Shown here in pieces: positions 35,387 through 42,726 of a stretch of DNA of 64,000 bases; positions within the stretch are counted from its first letter, which is position 1, and each line of letters begins with the position of its first letter. Source of the stretch: CAZENU01 sp965222125 (GTDB lineage Bacteria; Chloroflexota; Dehalococcoidia; Lucifugimonadales; CAZENU01); assembly GCA_965222125.1 (NCBI GenBank), contig CBDCTC010000002.1:124001-188000 (forward strand), given 5' to 3'. The position numbers were made by a program, and so were the translations under genes. Below the pieces are notes generated by a model, which did no database searches, had not been told where the DNA came from, and was given only the letters and a program-made list of their open reading frames with translations.

Positions 35387-36040
35387 CTAGCTTAGAAATG
35401 TCTCTACCTTGGCCGGATGAGCCACCTGCTGAAGCTCGCGGAAGAAAGCCGACCAGTCGAACCCCCGGCTCCGCCGGTACTGGTAGTGCAGGCTGACCCG
35501 GTCGTCGAGGGTCGAGGCCGACACCAGCTTCAGGCCGGGCACCCGCTCCTCCAGGAACGCGGCAAGCCGCGGCTCGGCTCCTTCGAACGAGTCGCGGTCT
35601 ACGGAGATCATGAGGTTGCCCCAGCCGGTCAACGTGAACCGCTCCCGCAACAGCCTTTGGACCCCGAGCGCGGCGAACACGAAGACGAACAGCACCACCG
35701 TCACGACATAGTTGCCGGTCGACGCGCCGATGGAAGACGCGATGAGAAGCAGAAGAAAGCCGATCTCGGCCGGGTCTTTCACCGGAGTCCGGAACCGGAC
35801 GAACGACAGCGCCCCCAGCAGCCCGAGCGACAGCGGTATGGACGTCTGGATGCCCAGGAACAGCGCTGTTATCGCGGGACCTCCGATGATGAAGGCCCGC
35901 TGCACTCCTGCGCCGACCTGCCGCGATCCGTAGAACAGATGGTACATCAGGTAGACCACGACCGACGCGGCCAGCGAGAAGCCGATCGCCGTTACGGCGT
36001 CGGCAAGGTCTACCGGCGAGCTCACAAGGTCGTCGAGCAA
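35387..36040 (-). CDS. DUF4956 integral membrane protein
   Basis: 217 aa from a TTG at 36040, with GGGG about 8 nt upstream. Four hydrophobic segments lie between residues about 15 and 125, with the family motif LGLLGALSFVRFRTPVKDP between the second and third, then a cytosolic alpha/beta tail. DUF4956 proteins are usually encoded beside a VTC-domain protein, as here (14 bp away), and often CotH. A role in polyphosphate or cell-surface polymer handling is suspected in the family, not shown. Confidence 0.85.
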   Translation of the reverse strand: MLDDLVSSPVDLADAVTAIGFSLAASVVVYLMYHLFYGSRQVGAGVQRAFIIGGPAITALFLGIQTSIPLSLGLLGALSFVRFRTPVKDPAEIGFLLLLIASSIGASTGNYVVTVVLFVFVFAALGVQRLLRERFTLTGWGNLMISVDRDSFEGAEPRLAAFLEERVPGLKLVSASTLDDRVSLHYQYRRSRGFDWSAFFRELQQVAHPAKVETFLS

Positions 36041-36054
36041 TATCTATCCCCTGC

Positions 36055-36807
36055 CTATGTTCCCGGCCACACTCCCGACGGCCAGCGCCCGCCGACCGCC
36101 TCCGTCTCGAACAGGTGCGCCCCGAGGCACTGACAATACTTCGAGAACCTGCTCCAGCCGGTATCGAGCAGGCTGATGCGGCGCAACGACGCCGGCAGCT
36201 CCACGTCCGGACCCTTGACCTCCACCACGCCGCCTGGCAGCCTGACGTCGAATGCGCCCGCGCCGATCTCCCTCGCTACAAGCTTCGACGTGATCTCGCT
36301 GTCTATGGTGACGCGGACGCCGGCGAGCATGTCGATCAGCCGTCGACGGCGGTAGGATACGGCCACTATCGGCCGCAGCGGCGCGCCTGCATGATGGCCC
36401 ATTTCCGCCAGCGTATCAACAAGCGCCCGCCGGTCGATCACTCCCTCGGATAGCCTGTCCGGCAGCAGGCGTTCGGCCGGCACGCTGAACGTCGTTCGCC
36501 GTTTCGTCGTGGATAACCCCCGTCTGGTCTTGAGCTCGAGGAACAGCGTAGCCGCCGCCGCTTCGTCGACTTCGCCGTACCAGCGCAGCCGGACCTTGTG
36601 CCGCTCCCAGTCGCCAGACGCGGACGCGTGGTAGCTGTCCAAGTCATCGGTATCGAAGTACAGGCTCGTCACCCGCCCTCCCGGGTAGCCGGGGTCGTTG
36701 CGGCACACCTGCCTCAGGACGGCGTAGGCGAGCTCTGCCCTGCCTGGCGGCAGATAGAACTTGCGCTCGACGCGCGGCAATGCGGCGGTATCCTGGGCGA
36801 TGTCCAC
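36055..36807 (-). CDS. VTC-domain (polyphosphate polymerase-like) protein
   Basis: 250 aa from a GTG at 36807, located 5 nt after the stop of the CotH gene; upstream of it the open frame only shadows CotH. The CYTH/triphosphate-tunnel fold is evident: RVERKFYLPP at the N-terminus, TSLYFDTDDLDSYHAS, KVRLRWYGE, FLELKTRRG, TIDSEIT and VVEVKGP with alternating basic and acidic residues lining the tunnel. The yeast relative Vtc4 makes polyphosphate from ATP; bacterial stand-alone VTC proteins have no proven activity. The middle gene of the CotH-VTC-DUF4956 operon. Confidence 0.85.
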   Translation of the reverse strand: MDIAQDTAALPRVERKFYLPPGRAELAYAVLRQVCRNDPGYPGGRVTSLYFDTDDLDSYHASASGDWERHKVRLRWYGEVDEAAAATLFLELKTRRGLSTTKRRTTFSVPAERLLPDRLSEGVIDRRALVDTLAEMGHHAGAPLRPIVAVSYRRRRLIDMLAGVRVTIDSEITSKLVAREIGAGAFDVRLPGGVVEVKGPDVELPASLRRISLLDTGWSRFSKYCQCLGAHLFETEAVGGRWPSGVWPGT

Positions 36808-36812
36808 GCTGC

Positions 36813-38288
36813 CTACACGCCTACCCCGCACGCGGGGTCCGCGGCGCCGTTTCCGGCGCCCCGCCCGGAGGAGCTCGGGAGAACCCCGGCGAGCTGTTGT
36901 CGCACCGATTCCGAGCGTGCGGCTACGAAGCTCTTCAGCTCCGCGACCGCGGCCGGGGCGTCGAGCGTGGAGGCCGGCAGATCGTAGTCGAGCTCGGATA
37001 GACGCCGCCGCTCGGCCGACTGGACGTCTTCGAGCAGCGGACCCAGCATAGCGGCGAGCCGGTCGATTCTCGCCTCGGCAGCTCCAGCAGCCAGCGGGCC
37101 ATCCAGCAACTCCCGCACGTAGCCGCGATAGGCGTCCAGGTAGCGCGGATGCCGCAGCAGCCTGGCGGCCAACGGCCGGCCGGCAAGCGGTGCGGCCGTC
37201 GGCTCGTCGACGTAGAGGTCGATCAGTCGGCTGCGTTCTATGCCGCAGTGGAACGTCCCGAACGCCTCGTTCATATCCCACGGGACCATCGTGAACCTGC
37301 CGTCCATTTCGTAGAGGTAGTAGTTCTGGGCCGAGCCGAGATAGCTGTCCAGGTGGACCGTCACGGCCGACACCGCGAGGAAACGCAGCGCGGCGTCGAC
37401 GTCGAGCACCCGCTCTATGGCGCGGGGGAAGCTGGTGTCGGGCTCGTCGTTCAACACCTCGAGGAACCGCAGCAGCGCGGCGTGATCGGACCTGTTCTCG
37501 TTCGTCTTCAGTCCCGCTGCGGCGATCAGGTCGCCGGGATCGACGCCCGGCCCGGCCACGCCGCGTCGGCCTAGGCCGACGGCCTCGAACAGGTCGCCAA
37601 GGCTGCCGCCGCCGAGGTTTACGGCCATCGGCTCGGGGCCTTTGCGGTCCGAGCCTGCGAGGTCGGGCTCGGTCCAGTCCAACCGACCCGCGGCGCCTGA
37701 GGGTTTGTACAGATTGCCGTCGCCGGAGTCGAAGTGGCCGCGCAGGAACGTCCGGTCGACGTGTTCGACCAGGGCGTATACTCCGAGACGGTCTCCGTTG
37801 ACCCACACCTCGGCGAAGGCGGTCCGGGGCGCCGGAACGCCCATCTCGGCGAAAAGCTCCGACGCCAGCCGGGCGCGGAGAAGCAGGTGGTACTTGAAGC
37901 CCGTGTTCAGGTCGATCTTCCGCAGGCCGCGGAAGTTGCGCGCGACGTTGAGCAGGTTGAAGTCGACGGTCAGCCCGAATTGGGGAATGCCAAGGTCGGC
38001 AACGGCCTGAAGAGACGAGCTGCCCTTGGGTCGGACCGCGACGTTGCGCAGCTCCTCGCCGTCGAGCGAAAAGTCGGCAACGGCGTAGCGCTTGGCGAGC
38101 GGGTCGCTCCTCATACGAGCCCAGTCGTCGTCCGACATCACAATCCGGACCTCGGCGACGCGGTCGGCCGGGAAGAGGGCGTCGTCAGTGGGCGCCCCAC
38201 GCGCCTCGTCGGCCGTGCAGCCGACCGGGACGCCGGCAACCGCGGCGACGACGAGCATCAGTGTGACGGCCCCGGCGGAGTATCTCAT
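36813..38288 (-). CDS. CotH-family kinase-like lipoprotein
   Basis: 491 aa. A signal peptide with lipobox VAGVPVGC precedes a CotH domain: VAVRPKGSSS, LRKIDLNTGFKYHLLLRARL, NGDRLGVYALVEHVD, TVHLDSYLGSAQNYYLY and MVPWDMNEAFG (the DxN metal site). Spore-coat CotH is an atypical protein kinase; homologues in non-sporulating bacteria are common beside VTC/DUF4956, as here. The predicted location outside the membrane, together with a polyP-type enzyme, suggests cell-surface modification, but this is inference. Confidence 0.88.
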   Translation of the reverse strand: MRYSAGAVTLMLVVAAVAGVPVGCTADEARGAPTDDALFPADRVAEVRIVMSDDDWARMRSDPLAKRYAVADFSLDGEELRNVAVRPKGSSSLQAVADLGIPQFGLTVDFNLLNVARNFRGLRKIDLNTGFKYHLLLRARLASELFAEMGVPAPRTAFAEVWVNGDRLGVYALVEHVDRTFLRGHFDSGDGNLYKPSGAAGRLDWTEPDLAGSDRKGPEPMAVNLGGGSLGDLFEAVGLGRRGVAGPGVDPGDLIAAAGLKTNENRSDHAALLRFLEVLNDEPDTSFPRAIERVLDVDAALRFLAVSAVTVHLDSYLGSAQNYYLYEMDGRFTMVPWDMNEAFGTFHCGIERSRLIDLYVDEPTAAPLAGRPLAARLLRHPRYLDAYRGYVRELLDGPLAAGAAEARIDRLAAMLGPLLEDVQSAERRRLSELDYDLPASTLDAPAAVAELKSFVAARSESVRQQLAGVLPSSSGRGAGNGAADPACGVGV

Positions 38289-38719
38289 TTCATGTGCTCC
38301 GACTCCTCGGCCGCTTTCAGGGCGCCGGTGTTCGACGCTCTATCGCGGCCGTACACCGTGCTCTCCTCTGCCATCCTACCGCCGCCTTGTTCGGTGTCAA
38401 GTGATCCATGCGGGCATGGGCGCGCCCTTCCTGACAGTTACGGCCGCTCACGACCAGCGGCAGGTGTTCAGACTTTCTCTGAAAATAACCCCTGGCCGAC
38501 CTGGCGTAGGGGCGTTTCAAACCAGCCCCTACCGGTGCTGCCCTCCCTCTGAGGCGGCCAGGCTAAGTTTTCCAGCCGGCAGATAGAAACGGGACAGAAT
38601 GGGACAGTTTGGAGCGGATGGAGCGACCGGCGGCCTCACTCGCTCTACCGTCGTTGTAGTCGTTGTATGGGTTCGTATCTGCGTGCTATAATCGCGCCAG
38701 CAATTTCGAGAGGGGTCCC
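38289..38719. other. 431-bp divergent intergenic region with a dispersed repeat and the rpsF promoter
   Basis: A copy of the GTGTTCAGACTTTCTCTG repeat (38464-38542) occupies the middle; it matches 11758-11835 along about 78 bp. Close to its right are GGGACAGAATGGGACAG direct repeats. The rpsF promoter (38663-38692) is at the right end. No gene is recognised. Confidence 0.6.
38663..38692 (+). promoter_or_regulatory. Promoter of the rpsF-ssb-rpsR operon
   Basis: TTGTAT (38663-38668) and TATAAT (38687-38692) with an 18-nt spacer. The -10 box is followed by CG, as in the greA and folD promoters of this window. The rpsF start is 28 nt downstream. Confidence 0.75.
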
Positions 38720-39016
38720 TTGGTCGCAGAACGCACGCGCCAGTACGAGTTGGTGATGATTCTAAGCCCGGAGTCGACGGAAGAAGAGGTCTCGGGGACG
38801 GTTGAGAACGTCCACGGGTATATCGCCGACGGCGGCGGGACGGTCCGCGAGCATGATAGCTGGGGGCTGCGCCGGCTGGCGTACCCGCTGCGCAAGTTCC
38901 GCGAGGGCAACTACGCACTCACCTACTTCGAGTCCTCGCCGGCATCCATCCAGGAGTTGGAAGACAACCTCAAGGCATCGCAGGACATCATGAGATTCCT
39001 GCTGACCCGGAAGTAG
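38720..39016 (+). CDS. rpsF: 30S ribosomal protein S6
   Basis: 98 aa from a TTG at 38720 with GAGAGGGG a few nt upstream; the downstream part has no ATG at the right place and S6 is usually about 95-100 aa. Recognisable S6 features: YELVMILSPE at the start, DSWGLRRLAYPLRKFREGNY in the middle and DIMRFLLTRK at the end. Binds 16S rRNA with S18 in the small subunit. First gene of an rpsF-ssb-rpsR cluster, the classic arrangement. Confidence 0.95.
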   Translation: MVAERTRQYELVMILSPESTEEEVSGTVENVHGYIADGGGTVREHDSWGLRRLAYPLRKFREGNYALTYFESSPASIQELEDNLKASQDIMRFLLTRK

Positions 39017-39029
39017 CCGAGACCGACCC

Positions 39030-39431
39030 ATGACGATGAACAAGGTGCTGGTCATCGGCAACGTCGGCAACGACCCCGAGATGCGGTACACCCCAAGCGG
39101 AGCGGCCGTCACGTCGTTCAACGTGGCCACCAACCGCAGGTACACGACCTCGGCCGGCGAGCAGCGCGAGGAGACGGAGTGGTTTCGCGTGAGCGCGTGG
39201 AGCCGTCTCGCCGAGACGTGCAACCAGTACGTCACCAAGGGCATGAAAGTGTACGTCGAGGGAAGGCTCAACAGCAGGCCATGGATCGACCGCGACGGGC
39301 AGGCCCGCGCGGGCAACGAGATCTCCGCAACCGAGGTCACGTTCCTGGACAGCCGGCCATCGGCGGAGCCTGAGGGCGACCGTCCGGCCGACGGGCCCGC
39401 TCAAGACGACGCCGAAGACCTGCCCTGGTAA
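39030..39431 (+). CDS. ssb: Single-stranded DNA-binding protein
   Basis: 133 aa with an OB fold: MNKVLVIGNVGNDPEMRYTP, SFNVATNRRYTT, TEWFRVSAWSRLAE and KVYVEGRLNSRPW. The acidic tail ends DAEDLPW, lacking the usual final Phe pair (DDDLPF) but close to it; this tail recruits replication and repair proteins. Lies between rpsF (13 bp) and rpsR (32 bp), a common bacterial order. Confidence 0.95.
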   Translation: MTMNKVLVIGNVGNDPEMRYTPSGAAVTSFNVATNRRYTTSAGEQREETEWFRVSAWSRLAETCNQYVTKGMKVYVEGRLNSRPWIDRDGQARAGNEISATEVTFLDSRPSAEPEGDRPADGPAQDDAEDLPW

Positions 39432-39463
39432 ACCGATAGTTCTTTGGAGAGAGAGTTGAGCGT

Positions 39464-39757
39464 ATGACCACCCGCGCCCCTTCGGGCAGACCAATGGTAC
39501 GACGCGGCAGGCCCCGTTACTTCGCCAGGCGCAAGGTTTGCGCCTTCTGCGTCGGCCACGTCACACACATCGACTACAAGGACGTCAGGACCCTCGAGCG
39601 GTTCGTCTCCGACCAGTTCAAGATCGAATCGCGAAGGAAGAGCGGCGTCTGCTCCCGCCACCAGCGCGGCCTCTCAGCCGCAATCAAGCGGGCGAGGCAT
39701 CTGGCGATGTTGCCGATGAGCAGGTCCCACCGCGGGGTTGCCGGCGGCCGTCGCTGA
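39464..39757 (+). CDS. rpsR: 30S ribosomal protein S18
   Basis: 97 aa, slightly long because of an N-terminal Arg-rich extension. The CAFC pair (RKVCAFCVG) and the C...H segment (SGVCSRHQRG) indicate a zinc-binding (C+) S18. The VTHIDYKDVRTLERFVSD and AIKRARHLAMLPMS motifs are standard. The usual rplI does not follow; instead a VOC-family gene does. Confidence 0.95.
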   Translation: MTTRAPSGRPMVRRGRPRYFARRKVCAFCVGHVTHIDYKDVRTLERFVSDQFKIESRRKSGVCSRHQRGLSAAIKRARHLAMLPMSRSHRGVAGGRR

Positions 39758-39867
39758 GACGGCTCCCCGCCGCCTTGGGGCCGCCCGCGCGCTTGGCGGA
39801 CGCCAACCAGGCTGCTGATCCGGCTTCCGGGACCGTCATTCCCCTTCTTGATCGCAAGGAGGAAGCC

Positions 39868-40335
39868 ATCGTCAAGCCAAAGAGACTCGGTCACGTCGTA
39901 ATCAGGGTCAGAGACCTGGCCCGGTCCCAGCAGTTCTACACGGACGTGCTGGGCCTGCAGATCACCTCCCGGCTCGACGACAGGATGGTCTTCCTGAGCG
40001 CCGCCGGCGATTCGTCCCACGAGCTGGCCCTGACGGCCGTGGGTGAGGACGCGCCAGGACCAGACGCAGATCGGGTCGGCCTGTACCACTTCGCCTGGGA
40101 GATGGAGTCGTTCGACGACCTCCGGAGGATCTACCGCAAGCTGGGCGATAAGAACGTCGCGATCGCCGGCCTGGGCGACCACGGCATCTCGATGGGAGTC
40201 TACTTCCTCGATCCGGACGGCAACGAGATCGAGGTGTTCTACGAGTTGCCTCGGGACCAGTGGCCGGCGACGGACATCTTCCTTGGCAGCTTCCCGATCA
40301 GCCTCGAAGAGGAGCCCGCTCCCGAGACCGTCTGA
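39868..40335 (+). CDS. VOC-family (glyoxalase/extradiol dioxygenase-like) metalloenzyme, probable AUC start
   Basis: 155 aa. Two beta-alpha-beta-beta-beta modules with metal ligands expected at His in RLGHVVIRV, His in GLYHFAWEM and Glu in NEIEVFYE; YFLDPDGNEIEVFYE is a hallmark. Could be a glyoxalase-like or ring-cleavage dioxygenase-like enzyme. The start is unusual: a perfect AAGGAGG (39856-39862) lies 5 nt before ATC at 39868, and there is no in-frame ATG, GTG or TTG between the interior of rpsR and the first domain strand. The gene lies 110 bp after rpsR and 34 bp before the selenoprotein gene. Confidence 0.8.
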   Translation: MVKPKRLGHVVIRVRDLARSQQFYTDVLGLQITSRLDDRMVFLSAAGDSSHELALTAVGEDAPGPDADRVGLYHFAWEMESFDDLRRIYRKLGDKNVAIAGLGDHGISMGVYFLDPDGNEIEVFYELPRDQWPATDIFLGSFPISLEEEPAPETV

Positions 40336-40369
40336 AGCCAGTGGGGAACGAACAGACGGAGGCACCACG

Positions 40370-40732
40370 GTGGCGCAGGTCGACTACTACTACTACAGAC
40401 GCTGAAGCACGTGCACTCAGGTGAGAGCGTGGCTCTCACAGGCGGACGTTGAGCTGCGGTCCAGGGACTTCTTCGAGGACCGCTTCTCCGAGGATGAGTT
40501 GCGCCGACTGCTCGGCAACAGGCCCGTCTCAGATTTCTTCTCTTGGAACAGCCCCTCGTTTCGCAAGATGGGCCGGAGCCGAGACTCACTGAACGACGAC
40601 GAGCTCGTCGCCCTGATGCTGGACGAGCCCAGGCTGATCCGTCGGCCGCTGGTCGCGGTGGACGGTGAAGTAGTCGGCCCGCTGTCGGGCACAAGCCGGA
40701 TCACGGCCGCCGTATCCGAGCGGCTCGGCTGA
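40370..40732 (+). CDS. ArsC/Spx-like selenoprotein with in-frame UGA (U-S-T-C)
   Basis: 120 aa including selenocysteine 12. The GTG at 40370 has GGAGG 7 nt upstream. The frame is open through a TGA at 40403-40405 and gives VDYYYYRR-U-STC-TQVRAWLS, where U aligns with the first Cys of the ArsC/Spx CxxC motif (the catalytic Cys of arsenate reductase). The rest is a complete ArsC-like protein: ELRSRDFFEDRFSEDELRRL, FSWNSPSFRKMG and LMLDEPRLIRRPLVAVDG. A perfect hairpin with its loop 23 nt after the UGA fits a bacterial SECIS. If UGA were a stop, the remaining frame from 40421 would be an ArsC fold without its active site. Function is likely thiol/selenol redox; arsenate as substrate is not shown. 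Confidence 0.85.
40421..40439 (+). promoter_or_regulatory. Putative bacterial SECIS element of the ArsC-like gene
   Basis: GTGAGAGC (40421-40428) pairs perfectly with GCTCTCAC (40432-40439); the loop GTG starts with G. The loop begins 23 nt after the TGA, inside the 16-37 nt range reported for bacterial SECIS, which also have a G in the first two loop positions. Confidence 0.75.
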
Positions 40733-40758
40733 CCCGACTTCGCGCCCGAACGCGATCC

Positions 40759-40790
40759 GGCACCCCCGGGGCATGGCCCCGGGGGGTGCC
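40759..40790. terminator. GC-rich hairpin between convergent genes
   Basis: GGCACCCCCGGGGC and GCCCCGGGGGGTGCC pair over 14 bp with one bulged G and an ATG loop. It lies between the selenoprotein gene and the convergent coiled-coil gene. No T-run follows, so it may be a bidirectional terminator or a 3'-end stabiliser. Confidence 0.6.
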
Positions 40791-40815
40791 CACGACCAAG
40801 GGGGAATTGTCCAAT

Positions 40816-41409
40816 CTATCCGGCTGCGACAGCCTCGGCGGCGGGCGTCGCGCCATTGGTCGACGCGTGCAGCCCGAGTACGTCGATGCCCCTGCGGACC
40901 TCACCGAGCTGGTTGGCCAGGCGCTCTTCGAGGTCGAACAGTATCTCCCGCGCATAGCGGTCGGCGCCCTCGCGGCCAACCGAGGCGACCGCCTCGGTCT
41001 CCTCCAGAATGCGGTAGGCTTTGCGCTGGGCTTCCTGCACGATCTGCTGGGCCTCGTGATGACCCTGCTGGACGATCTTGTCCGACCGCTCATCCGCGGC
41101 CTTGACGATCTCGTGCTCGGCGATGCGGGCCTGCCGCTCGTCTTCGGCGGCGCCCACCACCGAGGTGGCCTCGTTGCCGGCCGTCTCCTTCGTGCGCCGG
41201 GCTTCCAGAAGAGCCTGGTTGACGATGCTCTCCCTCTGCCTGATGATCTCCTGGGCCTCCTGGATGTCGGCCGGGACCGCCGAGGCCAGTCCCCCGACCA
41301 GGCTCTGCAGGCGGTCCGGGTCGACCATGACCTTCTTCCTGAAGCCGGGTACCTTGGTAGCCGTGTCCGATATCGCTTCAAGCTCTTCGACGATGCTTAT
41401 GATGTTAAT
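40816..41409 (-). CDS. Coiled-coil protein (V-ATPase subunit E/F0 b-like) near coaD, probable AUU start
   Basis: 197 aa. The sequence is largely one long coiled coil (RQRESIVNQALLEARRTK through YAREILFDLEERLANQL), and begins INIISIVEELEAISD with VMVDPDRLQSLVGGL, a pattern I associate with the conserved Chloroflexota protein encoded after coaD. Perfect AAGGAGG lies 6 nt before an ATT at 41409; the only GTG nearby is out of frame and stops within a few codons, and the next in-frame ATG would remove the conserved N-terminus. Possible role in cell envelope or division scaffolding, unproven. Downstream of coaD on the same strand. Confidence 0.75.
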   Translation of the reverse strand: MNIISIVEELEAISDTATKVPGFRKKVMVDPDRLQSLVGGLASAVPADIQEAQEIIRQRESIVNQALLEARRTKETAGNEATSVVGAAEDERQARIAEHEIVKAADERSDKIVQQGHHEAQQIVQEAQRKAYRILEETEAVASVGREGADRYAREILFDLEERLANQLGEVRRGIDVLGLHASTNGATPAAEAVAAG

Positions 41410-41438
41410 GGCACTCCTCCTTTGCCGTGCTTTGTTGC

Positions 41439-41921
41439 CTAACTGCCGTCCAACTTCGCTGCCAGCCGGTCCGCCACGTGTGCGGGTACCAAGCCCCCGA
41501 CCTGGGCGCCGAGCCGGGCCACCTCTTTGATGCGGCTCGAATAGACGAACTGGTACTCGAGGGCGCTCATCATGCAGACGATGTCGATGCCTGGGTCGAG
41601 ATGGCGCCACATCAAAGCCATCTCGAACTCCGACTCGAAGTCGAACCCGGCCCTGAGCCCGCGGACCACGTACTTGGCCCCGACCTCTCGCGCCAGATCG
41701 GTCACGAGCCCGCTGAACGGCGCCACCTCCACGTTGTCGAGATGCGCTATCGAGCTGTCGAACAGCTCCACCCGCTCTTCAGTTGAGAACAGGACATCCT
41801 TCGGCGGCGTCTCGTAGACGCCGACCAAAAGGTGATCGAACAGCACGGCGGCCCGCTTCACGACATCCATGTGGCCGTTGTGCAACGGATCGAAACTGCC
41901 CGGATAGACTGCGTCAACCAT
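41439..41921 (-). CDS. coaD: Phosphopantetheine adenylyltransferase
   Basis: 160 aa, standard length. The nucleotidyltransferase motif GSFDPLHNGHMD is at the N-terminus, and the C-terminal motif appears as VYSSRIKEVARLGAQV. Catalyses the ATP-dependent adenylation of 4'-phosphopantetheine in CoA synthesis. Its start overlaps the end of rsmD by 8 bp, the usual rsmD-coaD arrangement. Confidence 0.96.
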   Translation of the reverse strand: MVDAVYPGSFDPLHNGHMDVVKRAAVLFDHLLVGVYETPPKDVLFSTEERVELFDSSIAHLDNVEVAPFSGLVTDLAREVGAKYVVRGLRAGFDFESEFEMALMWRHLDPGIDIVCMMSALEYQFVYSSRIKEVARLGAQVGGLVPAHVADRLAAKLDGS

Positions 41922-42477
41922 TGCTGCTCTCGAACTCGTAGATCGATATCACCGTCTCTCCGTGCCGTCGACCGCGCGACCGGACGATGCGACCGTAGGA
42001 CTCCGCAAGCTCCAGTCGGCGGTGATGCTCCAGTACAATCAGGGCATGGTCGACGAGCAATTCAAAGCCCTCCAGTTTCTCCATCAGCTCCGCCCACGGG
42101 TCGTCTTCGTAAGGCGCGTCCGCGAAGACCACGTCGTATTTCGCGTTCAACTCCCCCAGTGCCGCTTCGACACTCCTGCGGTGGACCCGCCCCCTGTCGG
42201 CCAGCCCCATCTCGTCGAGGTTCTTCCGGATACTCTGGCATAGCTGAGAGTTTTCCTCGACGAAGTCCACCCAGTCCGCGCCTCGGCTGAGCGCCTCGAT
42301 ACCCAGCGCGCCGCTCCCCGCGTATAGGTCCAGTACCCGGCCCCCCGCGACCGTTGCCTGGCCGATCATGGAGAAGATCGCGGCGCGAACCTTCTCCGTC
42401 GTCGGTCTCATACGCGGTACCCGCGCCGCCCGGAGCTTTCGGCCCCTATGCTCGCCGCCGGTGATCCGCGTTGTCAT
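41914..42477 (-). CDS. rsmD: 16S rRNA (guanine(966)-N2)-methyltransferase
   Basis: 187 aa. The start MTTRITGGEHRGRKLR is typical, as is VLDLYAGSGALGIEALSRGA (SAM binding). The catalytic NPPY/DPPY motif reads ADAPYEDDPW, with Ala in place of the first Pro, a small departure. Methylates G966 of 16S rRNA during 30S assembly. Overlaps coaD by 8 bp. Confidence 0.93.
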   Translation of the reverse strand: MTTRITGGEHRGRKLRAARVPRMRPTTEKVRAAIFSMIGQATVAGGRVLDLYAGSGALGIEALSRGADWVDFVEENSQLCQSIRKNLDEMGLADRGRVHRRSVEAALGELNAKYDVVFADAPYEDDPWAELMEKLEGFELLVDHALIVLEHHRRLELAESYGRIVRSRGRRHGETVISIYEFESSNG

Positions 42478-42623
42478 CGGTAAGTGCCCTCATCCTGTTC
42501 CAGTCGGTCGAGACCACGACCCTGATGAGAGGACAAATGCTAGCACCGGGTTCTCGGTATCGGAAAGCGGATTTGCGTCCTATTTTGTACAAGTATTAGA
42601 CTCCTTCTAGCCTGGGGCGGCTT

Positions 42624-42652
42624 TTGCAAAGAGGGTCGCTGCGCGATATAAT
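42624..42652 (+). promoter_or_regulatory. Promoter of greA-lysS
   Basis: TTGCAA (42624-42629) and TATAAT (42647-42652) with the ideal 17-nt spacer. Predicted start near 42659, giving a leader of about 65 nt that holds a hairpin. Confidence 0.8.
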
Positions 42653-42670
42653 CGGGCACAGGCTGAGCCG

Positions 42671-42705
42671 TGAGCCGCACGCAGATGCGGCCCCTCAGTC
42701 TTTTT
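42671..42705 (+). terminator. Terminator-like hairpin in the greA leader
   Basis: CCGCA (42675-42679) pairs with TGCGG (42686-42690), extended by TGAG/CTCA (42671-42674 and 42694-42697) with a 3-nt bulge; GTCTTTTT follows directly. It lies between the promoter and the greA start, so it could attenuate transcription. No leader peptide or known riboswitch fold is evident. Confidence 0.5.
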
Positions 42706-42726
42706 GTGTATTGGGGGGGTATGGAC

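Noticed and set aside
36055..37806. A 583-aa VTC protein with a long N-terminal extension
   Set aside because: The extension is a shifted frame of the CotH gene, Arg/Gly-rich; the VTC fold starts only at GTG 36807.
40421..40732. The 103-aa frame starting GTG 40421 as an independent gene
   Set aside because: It has no ribosome-binding site (its start lies inside the hairpin), lacks the ArsC active site, and is fully explained as the part after the UGA of the longer selenoprotein.
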